Below are positions 12,311 to 25,676 of a DNA stretch of 64,000 nt, in pieces. The first letter of the stretch is position 1, and each line of letters opens with the position of its first letter. A program made the translations under genes and the position numbers. Under the pieces are notes generated by a model that had not been told where the DNA came from, did no database searches, and saw only the letters and a program-made list of their open reading frames with translations. This DNA is from Thelonectria olida (Eukaryota > Ascomycota > Sordariomycetes > Hypocreales > Nectriaceae): the NCBI GenBank assembly GCA_020736575.1, contig JAGPYM010000011.1:682001-746000 (forward strand), in the 5' to 3' direction.

Positions 12311-12642
12311 GTGGCAGAGAGTCATTGTATATGAATGCGAGTTCGTTTGAGAGAATGACGAAAGAATTTCGCCTTGCTGGTAGAAACAATAGTTCGATTA
12401 GTTCTAGTTTTGTAGGCTCTCTAGTTAAAGCTCAAGTCCGTAAGCTAATGAGATCTCAAAGCTTGATTTCACAGGCATACACCAATGTCCAGAGGGTCTA
12501 TGGGTATTGAACTTGCATCTATCTGGCAGGGCATATCAGAGTTCCAGTAAAAAGCAACTCTAGTCTATTCTATCACCAGTCTACCTAAGTTAGTTTGACA
12601 TCATATCCGTGGACGTAGCGGTCAATGTCCTGGTAGGCACCC

Positions 12643-12682
12643 TCTCCCACTCTCCCACTCTCCCACTCTCCCACTCTCCCAC
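12643..12682. repeat. 8-nt tandem repeat, five perfect copies
   Basis: The unit TCTCCCAC is repeated five times without error, followed by one degenerate copy (TCTCGCAT). It lies 330 nt downstream of the DHA1 transporter stop, in non-coding DNA. It is a simple minisatellite and likely polymorphic between strains. Confidence 0.9.
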
Positions 12683-15600
12683 TCTCGCATCTCGAGCTCG
12701 AATGAATTTTTCATCATTCAACACGGTCCCTTTTCGATCCTTCTTCCTTGGGTAGAACAAGATGGTCGAGCCGACAAGCTGAATTTGCGGTGACGAGCCC
12801 AACATCAGCGGAGACTGGTGAGAAAATTTCATCCAGTCAGCATAGAGCTCTTCTGAGACAGCAACAGACTATGACTGAGACAGCGTCGTTGAAGCTACAT
12901 GCATGATGCATAGATTCACTTGATTGGCGAAATATTCTTCACCGACACAACAATGACACTGTACTCTCTGCACAATGCCCAACTAGGAAGAATAAATCGT
13001 CCCATCTCTTTAGTTAAGGTGGTATTGCGGCCGCTCCGGGCCGTAGGACAGTTGGCAGCCCCATCATAGTAGCTCTTCATTGTCCTCAGCGACAGTAGAT
13101 CTCACAGGCTACTTGGAAACCCTACTTAGTACCTGCAGACGGGACTCACACCGCTTCTGACTGGAATGTTGAAGAATAACCGTACGGGGGGTGGTCATAT
13201 CCCGTCAGTCAAACCGCAAGAGTCGGAGCACCTGGAGATCCAACTTGTCTTAGACCTTCAGATGAGTGAGCAAGCCCCTGGGATGGTCGCTGGGAAAGGC
13301 AAAGTAAACAGAGTATCTGCGGGGTCGGAAAGACCTCCGATGCCAAGATGTCCCAGGCTGAGAGTCTGAGAGACACATACTATCGCGTCCAAAACATCTC
13401 AGGTCCCGAGGATACAGTTGTCTCCAGGCTGTGCCACCTTGTTGGGGCATTGCGGGCCACTTCGCAGCGAGTTCAAGCCACTGCGGGCTGCCCTCAGTGT
13501 GACGTAAGGCCATTTCCACGCATAGCGGTGCCTCTATCGAGTCTCGATCTCGTTCGATCCGATTTATATGCAGTCTGGACTCTGGGGAACTAAACAAGTG
13601 ATTGTGAGCGCATATCATGCAAGCTGCAGGAAACGGCCCGAGCAGACTTGACGGGCGTGTTACTTAACGGCCGGGCACCCAGTCCTCTGGTCTCGGTTAT
13701 CCCGTGGCGTCTTTCATTTTTGCCATTCCGTCTGATGCTTTGACAGTGTCTCGCGGGTGGTACGTTCAGAGAGCCGAGCCCGCCCGGGGCAGAGACACGA
13801 TAGTTGGACGTATTAGTAAATCCATGGAACTACTGGTAACCGCCCTCACTATGGGTAGTTTCCACGCCGAAGAACAAATCATTGCAACCAACAAAACCGC
13901 AGACTACCTCAATCAATGGCGACTAACTCTGTGTCGTTGACACTTATCATCGTCGCATCCCCTTGCCCTGTACAGCGGATGGCTAGTTGGCGATTAGCGG
14001 TGACAAGCCTAAGCCGTTCTCGACCCTGACCTTGGACTCACACCCTTGTTGACACTCCCGTGTCTCACCAAACGACCACTGCCGCGATAGGGCAAGACAG
14101 CGATGCCTCGCAGCTGCAACGGCCCAGACAACAGAACCACGTAGGCCTAGCCCTGTTTGCCTAGAAGTCCCTCCCCCACGGAGTAAGGCTTTCGCGTGTG
14201 TCAGTTCATCCCCGCTGTCCCCCAGGCACCAGCTGAATGCCTGCCGTACTTCGTACATGAACCCGCCTCACCGGAGCCCAGTCTTCCCTCGACTCAACAT
14301 CACAACACCCTGAAAACTTCTTTGCCCAAACCGTTAGTGTCCGGTGAGAGTCGGTTGGTTCCGTTTCGCGCAAAAGTGTCCGCCTGCTCCCTCCCTTGAC
14401 GGGTTACAGGGGCTGCAGTTTTGACAGCTGGACAGGGGTCAAGTCGCCAGGTGATCAGCGCGACTTGCGAAATTGCTAGGGTCCCCGCACCGATCAATGT
14501 GCGAAATGGCTGATAGGGCCGTGTCATGGGCTCATGTCTGCGAGCTAGATTCCTAGTCTGTTGGGCGTGCGAGTGTGAGTTATGCGGGCAATAGAGGCGC
14601 AAGTCCTTCCTGGAGAGTGAATTTGTTTCCTGACAAGGATGTCAAGGCTATGAACTTGACCGCGGTCCGCAAGTGCGGTGATGCAAAGGACGTGAGCCCT
14701 GTGAATATTCACACCAAGTGCCGTGGAGGCGGATAATAAAAAAGTTGTCGGAAATAGGCATCTGTAGAGAGACACTCCCGTTTCAATTGACGCTGCATGT
14801 GCTGGAGAGACATATTGATTTCTAAGCGTGAATTTTCTAGGCCAGAACCGCTGGATGGCTCCGGCAGGGCGTGCCATCACAACTCATCGTACGAGATACT
14901 GTACGCAAGAAGCTCTCAGTCTGTGGGGGCATCTCATCACTGACCTGGCTCTCGGTCCCTTCATTCATCCCTTGCATGTTAGCTCACGCATCAACCAACT
15001 ACGGTTCGAGTGCCAATGACGCAAGGGATATAAGGGCACGAGCTATTTGACTTTTAGCGAGACAAAAGTAATGTTGATCGTCCTCCGATGGCCTTCGTAC
15101 CTTGTCATGCTTTCTGTTTCAGCCTTAACTATCGGTCTTAATGTTGGGTCGATTGCGTCAGACTGCAAACGCTGTGTCGAATCAACCAGCTTCACCTCGA
15201 TTCATGCTCTCGTCACGAAGGATCTTTATCCAGGCTCCTACATGGCCATGTGTGATTGTTACTCTATCATTTGTTCTAGATCGCTGTTAAGATAAAACCG
15301 CAGGGAGACCTCAGACCATGCGCAAGGATGTCCTATTGCCAGTAGGGAACCAGTCGGTTCAATCGGTCCCCTCTCTGTGGAGACGGTCAAGAATCCAGAA
15401 ACAACACCCCCGCGATATTTCCACGGGGAGTGTCCGACCACATCACAAGGGTTGTAAGGAATGCTGAATTCGATAGTTGACAGGCTTGCGTTGTTCATTT
15501 TCATCGCCTAAATGCCATGCACCGTGGGATTTATCGGCAAGTGGTGTGCGCGGGTTGAGGAGTGAGCTGGGCATACCAGTGTCGAGGCGACGAATCTCCT

Positions 15601-16565
15601 CAATATAGACTGGCGCTTTCTAGATGTGACTTGACTGGCAGTGGTGCAGCGCCCTGCGCTCTAAACTTAGGTTTCGTTTCGGTCTTGCCCGTCCATTAGT
15701 TGAGTAAAAACACAAGGTCGCTATGTCGTCGTGTCGTCCCTGCGGAATGTTAAGAGAAGCGACACCAAAGGCACAGCTCTGGTTCCGTCAGCGTTCCCAC
15801 CGACACTGAGAAACTATTCTTGCATGGACATAGGGCCGAGTTCGACAATATCAAGAGTCTCGGTAGAGGAATTCGTCCCCCGATTGATCGTTGAGAATAG
15901 CCTGAGAACGCTGGATATAGGGTAGTGCGTATGGGTGATTCAGGAGAACCCTTTTCTTCTTTTGCACTTTCTGGGCATCACACTTGCCGATCCTTGGGGA
16001 TTCGGAATGGCCGAGAGCTGCAGGTTAACGATTGAATGACGCTGTGATCTTCTTCTTGTTGGTTTGTTGACTTGCCGCTCAAAGTCTGTCTCATCAATTG
16101 TTGACAGGAGGATTCATTGACAATGTGTCTCCCTCAAGCCCTTTTTTCTCCTTTGCGTCATGACAACCTGCAAAAGTTCCACAGGTCCAAGGGATAAATT
16201 GGGCGGACCCTGGGTATTCGCTGGGGTGTTTGCTAGCCATTCTGGATCCCGCAAGGGAGATGGCCCCTTGGACTATCGAGGCGCTTGAGTTGATCTCACC
16301 GGAAGCCAAATTACAAGTGGATTGGGTCAGTAACAACAACGCCCAGCGGCAAGGATTCGAAGCGCTGGGCTTGGGAAACAACTGTGGCTTTCCTTCCAAG
16401 TTCCATGTCTCCGCAGCTGAATTTTCTGGTCGCCAGTCGAGCTGCAGGAAATTGATCAAGCAGGAAGATTAGGTAGGTACTGTACTTACTGCACTCCGTA
16501 CTTTCTCGGAGCCGCTCCTCTCCCCGTTCGGCCTGAGCTTAGGCACGGGAATCTGCAGATCTGGC

Positions 16566-16593
16566 GGACAGGGGACAGGGGACAGGGGACAGG
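16566..16593. repeat. 7-nt tandem repeat, four copies
   Basis: The unit GGACAGG is present four times in a row, in non-coding DNA. It is too short for any functional statement. Confidence 0.85.
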
Positions 16594-19500
16594 GTTGATG
16601 GCTTTGGTCACTCCCAGATCTGTGGATGTGCAGTCCTGGCCTTTGGTCCCTTGCTAGCTGCGTGGTGGAGCAGAAACGGACCTTAGCGACACGGGTATCG
16701 AAGTTATCGATGACATGGCCCGGCTAACCTGGTGAACTGCTCCTTCTTGAGCCATGATTTGGAATAACTACGCTCTCAAACGGGGCTCAAATCTGTGTCG
16801 CCGATTTCGAAATGTAGTTGACCATGGTACTGCCGTCCACGTGGTTTGAGGAGAGTGAGATTCTACGACGATGATGGGGAAGGGAAGACTTGAACGCCGA
16901 ACTGCGACCACGCCCTTTGTCGCTGATTGACCGCCCTGCCTTTTCTGTGCCGAGTACTAAGAGGCATTGGTCCAACGTGAGGTCTGGTCGGACAGGCGGT
17001 GCACCTGCAGGATGGCGGGGTCGATCTAGGCTTGGTCTAAAGCGAAAGCAGAGATGCATGTAGGAGCTTGAATCCCAGGAACCTGCTTTTGTGTAGACTG
17101 TAGAATGATATTCTGCCTACTTGCCGTACCATGGTGACACTGCGGGACCACCCGAGCACTGTCGGGATGGCCGAGGGCTCAAGATGCTTGAGGTGTACGG
17201 GCGTGTATTTTCTTTTCCCAAGGCTTAGGCGAGATGTAGTTCGTACTCCATATTTTGACTTGCTAATTCTTCCTCTAAGCCTGTTGAATGTTGAGGTGCG
17301 GGTAGTGTGGGTTGTACTCCAATCTTCGATGCAAGCCAGCTTGAATAACTGACAGAGTACTGGATCTCGATCGCGTAATATCCTTGCGGCGGACCGTGAT
17401 GTAGTTTAAGTCCGTTGAACACTATAACGCACAATGAGGGTAGCATCATGTATGTACACCACCTCATGTGCGATGAACTGTTTCTGGCTCGTGGGTGGTT
17501 AAGCGGGTTGTTGCACGACCTCATTGTTGCTGCAGGATCGAGGACAACTAACGTTTCTTGGGGCAAGATGAGGTACGTTGGAGCTCTCGGCGGTTGCGAC
17601 CCAGAAGTCACCACTGCTGCATCTTGGAGTCTTGCCTATCTATGGTTCCTAAGTTGCTCAACAAATCAGTACCAGTGGCCATATTTTGGACCATCATCCA
17701 GTCATACGGATGGCTGGCCTGGCTGCTGAACCTGACTTAGCAGATCCCGCCCTTCTGAAGGAAGGATCGCTGTGTAACCAAGAGTTGTTGATGCACCAAG
17801 TCTCGAGGTGGGCACCGGGATGGTGACTGGTGGTTTCTGTTGGTGGGAAGGTCAAGGGTTAGTTTGGCGGGTAACAGTGAGTTCGTAAACGGTCAGTCAT
17901 ATGGCGGTAAATGGCGGAAGACTGATCAGTGGGAAAGATGGTGAAGATAACGAACGAGGCACCGCGTTGACCATTAATAACGAAAGCCGCATCTGGCGAT
18001 GGATGTTGGATTAAGGTAAGTCGAAGATTGCCGACGCCATTCTGATTGACTTTCGTCACGCGATTTGGTACCTGCCTCATTTGAGGTGGAAACAACTCTA
18101 AATCGCTCTTGCCACGACCCCAAAAGCATGGCTCCTTCACTCTCGAGTCATTCAGTCTGCCACGAGATAGCTTCCTCAGGAATCAACTTTTTCTCCCCGT
18201 CTCAACCACCTACGCGATGCATGTTATGAGGGTGCATCTTGTGATGCCCTCATTCTGGGCGATGAACACGAAAATGCAGACACACCTCCACTTACGGAAG
18301 TGGACGCGGGAGACGCATCTGAACCCCTCCCTTAGATCCTGCAAGTAGCCGGATACGGGACTCGTTAACGAAGTCTCTATTCACCAATGGCCAGGTCCCA
18401 TGCCATCGCCGCTGGCCGATTTTCAGGGCACAAGGTACGTTCCCGATACTCACTGTATAACTGGACTTACATCTCATCACAGTCGCACCGGTCGACAGCA
18501 ACCCCAGAGCCGATGGGAAGCCGCGACTTAGATGTGCTCAAGGCGTGGACTTCCGACCCGGCATGTTGGTGCCACTTCAAGCAGCCCGTCCCATTGGAAC
18601 CCTCGACGACTCGTGTGCGACCGGGTGTCACCATAGCATTGCTCCAGCTGAGAGGTCTTTGAAGAGGGCGGACATGAGCAAGGCGCCAGATCTGCGAGGT
18701 GTGAAAAGTGTACCACCTGAGGTGCATGATCTCAACAATCAGCAGCCTCATCATGACCAGTCGTTTGCTCACTCGTACCACCCAGGCCATGACAACAGGC
18801 TTCGTTGGTGGTGATCTATGGAACTTGCAGACCCTTGGTTCATCAACCTCAAGTGAAGTTTCCGCTTGGGGGTGGTAAACGCAGAGTTGCCATTTAACTA
18901 AACGGGCTCATAGTGGTGCTTGGGCCTGTCTGGTTTGAGGAAATACGACAGTAGCGGCCCACGGATTGGGAAGCGCTGATTGCTGGGGAGCGAGCCTCAC
19001 CAACGCTTCATGAAACCTCCATGCAAGGAATGAAAACCCATGAACGAATCGAAAACCAGTTACTTGAGGTGCACGAGTGGCCAAAAACACCGGCAGTCAG
19101 CTTGATCCGAGAAGCCGCAGCTGTGACTGCAGCCTCTGCGCAACCGTCGCCATACCCTCCCTCGCGTTGTCTGATTATCCGTTTCAGCATCCAACACAAG
19201 ACATGGAAAAAAAACATGACCAAAGCAACCGATTCACAAAGAGTGCCAGCAGTCCGTTCCATCTCTTCCATTTGGGCCCGGGCAGTACTCGCCCCGACTC
19301 ATCTCCTTCCATGGCATCAACAGGCGGGTAGCTGTGAACGACTCATGTGCGGGACACATGTAGGGCTTAGCTTTTCAGAGACTCTTGGCTCCCTTCTGCG
19401 TGGAGAGGAGTGTTGAAACAAGAAGTCGAGACAGAACCAATCGACGCCTCCTTCCTAAGCCTCGACCCCGTTGAGTTTTGATGGCACTCACTCCGCAGCT

Positions 19501-21600
19501 CGGTCCGACAGGCCTCTCCTATGCACGGTTCAACACGCCTTTATCCCATCGTCACCAAATATTGAGACACCCACGTGTTGTACATCATGCGCGATGGGTC
19601 TGTGGTTTGCTCTCATTGGGAAGGCCGCCTTCGACGTTTCGTCTGGTTATGTTCATACTAAACCTTCCTCTTCCCCGTTGGACCCGCGTTCCGGGGGAAG
19701 GTCAAAGACAAATAAGGTGAACGAACCTGTGCCTTGGGATGGTGTTTCGCATGACTCAGGGATGGGTGCAACCCGTCCAACGGACGCCTGCATGGAGAGT
19801 GTTGCAACGAGAGGAAGATGTGCAACGAACGATGTGGTGTGACAGTCGTCAAGCGAGATTATTGGAAAGGGATCGCGCGGTAATGTGTGGTTTCGCAGGG
19901 CGTTCCTGAGGTAGACCAGACTTCGGATGACAGACGTACGCGGTTGGGCTTCAACTTGCAAGACCATTGAGCCACAAAGCCCTGGCGGATTCCGACTTAA
20001 ACGAGCAGACGGCAGAATCCCACCTGGGCCTCTGATGACCGAAACACTCCGGCGGCGAAAGCTCATGTTCGCACTCGGCTGCTTGAATTCATTGGAGATT
20101 CGTCTCAGTACGACACTGACAGGACAGTTGAGGTGTAAGAGCCATGCGCCTCTTCGACAAGCTAGTGAAGGCTACACGGCTCTTAACAACTGGGGTGTCG
20201 AACTTCAACCTGGAATCTTTCCAGCACTCTCCTGATCCCGAACACTGATAGGAGGATCACACTGTGGAGAGTTGAGGGAAGAAAGCTCCTCGCAGGCTCA
20301 AACGGATAAATGACTATGGCGAGAATTTTACAGTGTGCGAACCGCTTGCAGAACATTGGCTGCGGGCGGCCAGACTCAGGGCAATCCCTTCAGCAATAAG
20401 CGGCGCAGCAGGGACTGCTAGATTTTGGATGGTAAAGATGACGACGTTACCTCAGTCATAGTGCAGACGTTCTCCACGACAATTCATCTTCGATCTGACA
20501 GAGTACCGGTACCGGTACTGTGCTGTGCAGCTGTCGGAGCAAGTGCCGAATGCATGCCAGGTCAAGCTCAACGACCCAACTTGCTAGCCGTAGCGGCATC
20601 TCCATAAGTGCGAGGGCGGCCCGCGAGCGCCATTGTCGCGAACCAAATGGCTAGGGCCCTGGAGCCTGGCTATTTCCCGCCGCTGGTCATCCTAGCCGAG
20701 CTTGTGCTGAAGCCGGGGCATTGCAGGCGATCCGGTCAAGCAGCGACGGGGACAACCCTGCCGACCGATAACCCTAGTCCCCTGTGCAGATCGCATCCCG
20801 TACGCCGCCCTCCTTCTCGGCTTTGAGCATGTTTCTGCTCCCCGCTCCCCAAGCATTCTGTCTGTTACTAGCCCTGGGTCAGAGGCCCTGACGGACATGC
20901 AAATCAGGCGAGAGATGCGATACGATGGCCATGCCCTGACTCCTCAGAATCGACATGTCCCTCAGGAGCCGAGGTGGCGCGGTGCAGAGGCTTTGTTCAA
21001 CGTACGCACAGTTGCATCCCACACGCACCCTGGCAGCAGATGTAATTTACCTGGGTGGACGGAAACACTTCAACGAGCTCTAGAGGCCACACACAACCAG
21101 ATCGAGCCGCGTCGCTTGCTCAATCGGGCGGCAGGGGACATGTGGCCAGGGTCATGAAGAAGTCACCTTGATCTCCAGCATGGCGGGTCGTTGGCCACCT
21201 GGGTACTTGGCCTGCACGAAATTTCCCCTGGCTGCACTCCTTCGGCATCAAGACCACTGGCCAATTATGGAAGATATTCAAGAAGGGACGAGGGTCCTGG
21301 CGGGGCTACTACTCATCGGCCTTTGTCAGTGACGGACAGGTTTTATAAGATGAATGTAGTTCCCCACGCTCATGGTTTACCATCCCTCCTGGAGACGAGC
21401 ATACTTTTGACTCGTCGTGCTTTTGGACGCGTGACTCTACGATACAACACATGCTTCACCTCGGGCACGCTGACGGCAACTTTACGACACATACACCTAA
21501 CTCGGAATAACGCCTTCACGATATCAGCGTTTCTTTTGCAATTGTCTGGGTGGGTACTGGTACCGAATTGGATGGAGTTGAAGGGCAAGTGAGATCTAAG

Positions 21601-24600
21601 AAAGCTGTAAGAGTGAGACATTGAACGATGGCTCGCGTGTGAGATCGCTGACAGCTATCGTTCCAGGTACGAACGCCACTACCACGATAGGACATCGATG
21701 AGCTTGGAAGAAAACCTCAAGATCACAGATGACAAGGACTTGAACCGCGGTCGAGAGGACATTCACAACGTGAGTATGATCTCTCTCTCTTCTCTCTCTC
21801 TCTCTGTTCATGTGTCTGCTGGTCTTCTTCTCCCCCTCTCCTATCCCGAGACCCACATTGGCAAGCCCAAGACTGTTGCCGCTGGACACGACCAACGGCT
21901 GCATTCGTGCTTCTTTTCATCATTTATTTCTCTTCTCTTCGCCGCAAACTTGTCAAGAGACTCAAGACTATGGCTCGACCATGAAGCAACTCGCGCACGA
22001 CTTCATGACGTCGACGCCCCGCTCGTCCCTCAGTCAATAGGGCAACACGGCAGAGAGGGCCTCCGAGATTGCGGCATCTTGTCGGTCGTGGCTGCACATG
22101 AGGATCCAGAGGGCTTCCAGCACTCCCACATGTCAAAGCGGGTAGCCGAAGCTGGACGAGGAAGTACTGTACCTTCTGTAGGTGCGGTGACGCCAGCGCT
22201 GCACCAAACCCGAAGATCCGCTCCCTTTATTAGTCGCTCGTTCCTTTTCCCTCTCCCTGATTCCCTATCTTTTCTTTTTATTTCTGCGCCTTGTCCTTTC
22301 TCGATTGGGAGTGAGCTGCAGGCGGGATGGACGGAGTTTGCAGCTCTGTTGGCCGACCGATGGCACGGCACAAGAGGCAACACAACCGACCCGACACGTT
22401 TATTATGGAAGAACGGGTCTCAGACCAAGTCATGATTGAGCGACATGTTCCGTGCATATGGCTTAGGAAAAGCAATGAATGGCTGATTTGGAAAGGATTT
22501 GACAGATTTGACTCAGAGTCCCTGGCGAGCGATCATCGATCGTGCGTTCCCTGCTCACTACTGGCCTTCACGACCGACCGATTTCCCTTTTCAGGCCTGA
22601 TCCCTGCTGAGCTGCAGCGGAACCCCAACTCTCCGAGACGCAGGACAAACCTGGTTGAGCGTCTGCCCACCCCCCAGTACTTTTTCAAGACGAGGTGGCG
22701 GTAGTTGTGCATCTGCTTGTCGCTGGTGGTGGTTGACAAAGTTGAGCCCAACACGGGTGTAATTGAGTCCGCAACTTCAGGGTGGTCTGGTGATTATTGG
22801 CTGTTGTGCCCATAACATCGATCGCCGGAACTTTGACACTCAGCGCTAGCAGAGCAGATCTGAACTTCATGGTAATTTAATCCGACGTTGATCTCAAGCC
22901 AGTCTCGGTCATTTACCAAGGTACGGCTTCTATTCCCTTGCGCTCCGCAAACCTGGACAACTCCACCACAAACTATCACCAGCCTCCCCCTTTCACGCAA
23001 CGGCATCCGGAACCTGGTGGTATGGATAGGCTTGACAAAGGGACAGAAGTACGTACCCATGACAGAAAGTTCTTCGAGATGCCTGGTCCAATGTTAGTGC
23101 TGGATACGGGAAGGCGGAAGACGGGACGGAGGCTGGACGGTTGGAACCGCGCGCTGGTTACTGGCCTGACAGTCTTTCTCGACCCTCCCCGACCCTCTTC
23201 CAGCCGTATTGGGCCCTCTTGGTTCCACTGGGCTTTGACTTGGCCACTCTCCGGAGTGACTGTGTCGTCCATCCCTCCGGCACCTTGAATGGACGCTCTG
23301 GCCTCTAAGCTGCCCCCTAGGTCCATCCAGCTGATCCCGTCCTGCGCCGTCCGTCATGCCCTCTTGGCTCTACCGCACCCCTGCACACCACTATTGATCC
23401 CCGTCTTTGCAGCTCTCCAATCAGCGCTGACTGGATATAGCCACGCCCCCCTTCAACTCTTCCATTGACTTACACGCGCATTACGCACACGCTTCATCGC
23501 CCAGGCATGTTAACAAACCGTTCTTGTTTTTCTTCCCCCCTCCATCCCTTGATGCTTTTATTTCTTCTGTCATCTCTTGGGCAATGCTGGGCTATCACTT
23601 CTCTCCTGTTTGCCATTCTGCCCAGTCCGTGTACCCCCCCCTCTCTTGCTTCCATAATTTGGCCCGCTTTCCTGCTCATCCGCTGCCTGCCCGTCACAAG
23701 TGATGGATCTTCTCGCGGAGCTTCACAGGCCCCGAGGGGCGTGGGTGAAGTATGTGTGTCTCGTCAACCGCCAACTTCACGGTGTGCCATGATCACACTG
23801 GTCCCAAGAGACCCCGGTGGGATACTCACTACCCCACGAGCATCGGGATCCTCTTAGTCCTGTCATGCTCAACACCTTGAACCTACCTTTGTGACCAACA
23901 GGCCACTACCGAGACGGACGGGCCCTTCTTGTATCCTCCTCATCTGTCACAAGTTGGCCTACTCCACCATCCCCAAGCCCGATGCTCATACCTCCGGTCG
24001 CCCCTAGCTCTGCTTGCGGTGATCTGTAAGACACTCTGAAATCTGGCATCTCAACGGCTAAGTTGGTCGCTCTAATCCATGTCTCCCTTCCCTTCCGGTA
24101 CTGCACCTGGACTCCCTCCACAGATTGACCAGAGAAAGTTCTCTGCGCCTGTGGCCAATGGCCATTGCCGGGCGGCTCGTCCTGGTCTCCGGCTTTCGCC
24201 TGGCCAGTGTGGGTGGGCTCCGTGGACAAGGATCCCTCAAGCTTAACAATATCATGGCCCAGAAGCAACTAAACAGAGCTTTTCTCTTACTTTTCTTCTC
24301 CCTCCCGTTTCTCACAGCACCTATTCTTGTCGCAGGGAGGACTCTATTCCTCAAACTGTCTCCACCCGTCCCCGCGGCTTGCTCATTTTGCCTATCTCGT
24401 CTTCATCTCCTTCTCCGCTATCCATCTGAATCACGACTATCGCCGCCTCTCAATGCAGGGCAGAGCTTCGTGCATACGCCGTCTCAACCTCAAAAGAAAT
24501 CCCCCCTGATGTCTCTCATCCCTCAGCTGGCTCCAACAAACGCTTCAACCTTCCCCAGCGAGATTCTGACTTTGCTGAACATCACCAGACTGGATCAGCT

Positions 24601-25676
24601 CCCACTACCCGCTCTAAACACTCCCCAATCCCAACTCCGCTTTGTCTCTGTTTGTCTTTCCTATCCGAGGCCCAGACGCAAAGAAACGCGTATACCTTGT
24701 GATCCCTGATAACTTTCTGGGGCCTAACGAACTGACCATCATTTCTTACAAACAGGTTCAGGTCCGGGCTTCATCAAACGAATGCTTGGGTGTCTCTACT
24801 CGCATTATCATCCGGATAGTAGCTAGCTTCATCTTGTCTGTGTTGATCAAATCTGAAGGATCGAATTTGGCACGTCATGTACGTCGTGGGCCGATCGCCA
24901 AAACCCCCCTGCAGTTGATGTTCAGATCTCGTCCGAACTGGTTCCCTCTGGGATGATTCGGTTACAGGTCTGAGGATCTCTGCCACAATCACAACGATGG
25001 GACTGACCGACTCCTAGACTTCTTTGGTCTGTATCACACAGGCCTTCAGCACAATCCTGCACGTCTCCAGCCGGATTCCTCTTGCCGGACCTTGACCGCC
25101 CACCACATTGCCGTCTGTGATTCCTCCTCAACAAGACTTGACCAATGAGCCCGCGAATGGCCCGTCATCTCTGAACCCAGCTCGCCACGTCAAACCTCCC
25201 GGTACCCTTTAAGCAGCACTTGTCCCCAGCAAAAGAAAACCGGCCCTGAAAGGGTAATCTATCTCTCCCTTCTTGGAATGCAAGTGTCTCTGCTCTGGAT
25301 CGGAATCACCGCGCGCCCCTCTCAACATCTCACCCTCACCAGTAAGAAACCTGCAGTTCTCTCGGTTGTCTCAAAACGCCACCTCTACAAACACAAAAGC
25401 AATTTCAAGGGAGACACTGACGGCAGAATCTAGCATAGCAAAGCATCAGCCAGAACATTAGTGCATGCGCTTTGCCAGATCAAATCTCCGAGCAACCCAG
25501 GCCCTAAACAAAGGGATTCTCTGTCATCGACCGACCCTCACAACGAGACCTCGACGAGACCTTGTTTTAAGTGCGACCCGCGACCACATTTTGTCCAAGA
25601 CAAGTGGTTTGCATTCTTCACCTCCCCTCCCTAATAAACCACATTTCCCATCATTTCCCCCTTTACGACAGACTGA
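21601..25676. promoter_or_regulatory. probable promoter and long leader region of the medusa-like gene
   Basis: About 4 kb without a supportable protein gene. It has repeated pyrimidine-rich runs (for example 21781-21806 CT repeat, 23520-23660 and 25255-25680) of the kind seen around fungal transcription starts and leaders. Many short ATG-initiated frames occur. The medusa gene of Aspergillus is known for an unusually long upstream leader with short reading frames, so such a leader is plausible here. The transcription start and any leader introns cannot be fixed from sequence. An in-frame TGA immediately precedes the chosen ATG at 25677. Confidence 0.45.

Larger units (their letters stand above)
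12311..21600. other. long gene-poor stretch (left part of a 13.4 kb desert)
   Basis: No open frame in these 9.3 kb reaches 140 codons with credible protein composition. I could not chain shorter frames into a gene by splice signals. Base composition looks balanced rather than strongly AT-rich, so this is not an obvious RIP-degraded repeat block. No transposase, reverse transcriptase or long terminal repeats are visible. Two small tandem repeats lie inside (12643-12682 and 16566-16593). Likely contents are distal regulatory sequence for the developmental gene at 25.7 kb, or non-coding transcripts. Confidence 0.5.

Noticed and set aside
21698..22435. 245-codon plus-strand frame in the gene desert
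   Set aside because: Rich in Leu/Ser from CT repeats, no domain, several competing frames. Could be leader sequence of the medusa-like gene.
24125..24709. 194-codon plus-strand frame upstream of the medusa-like gene
   Set aside because: Encoded by pyrimidine-rich DNA (Leu/Ser/Pro bias), with hydrophobic runs that arise from CTT/CTC tracts. Weak start and no family resemblance.
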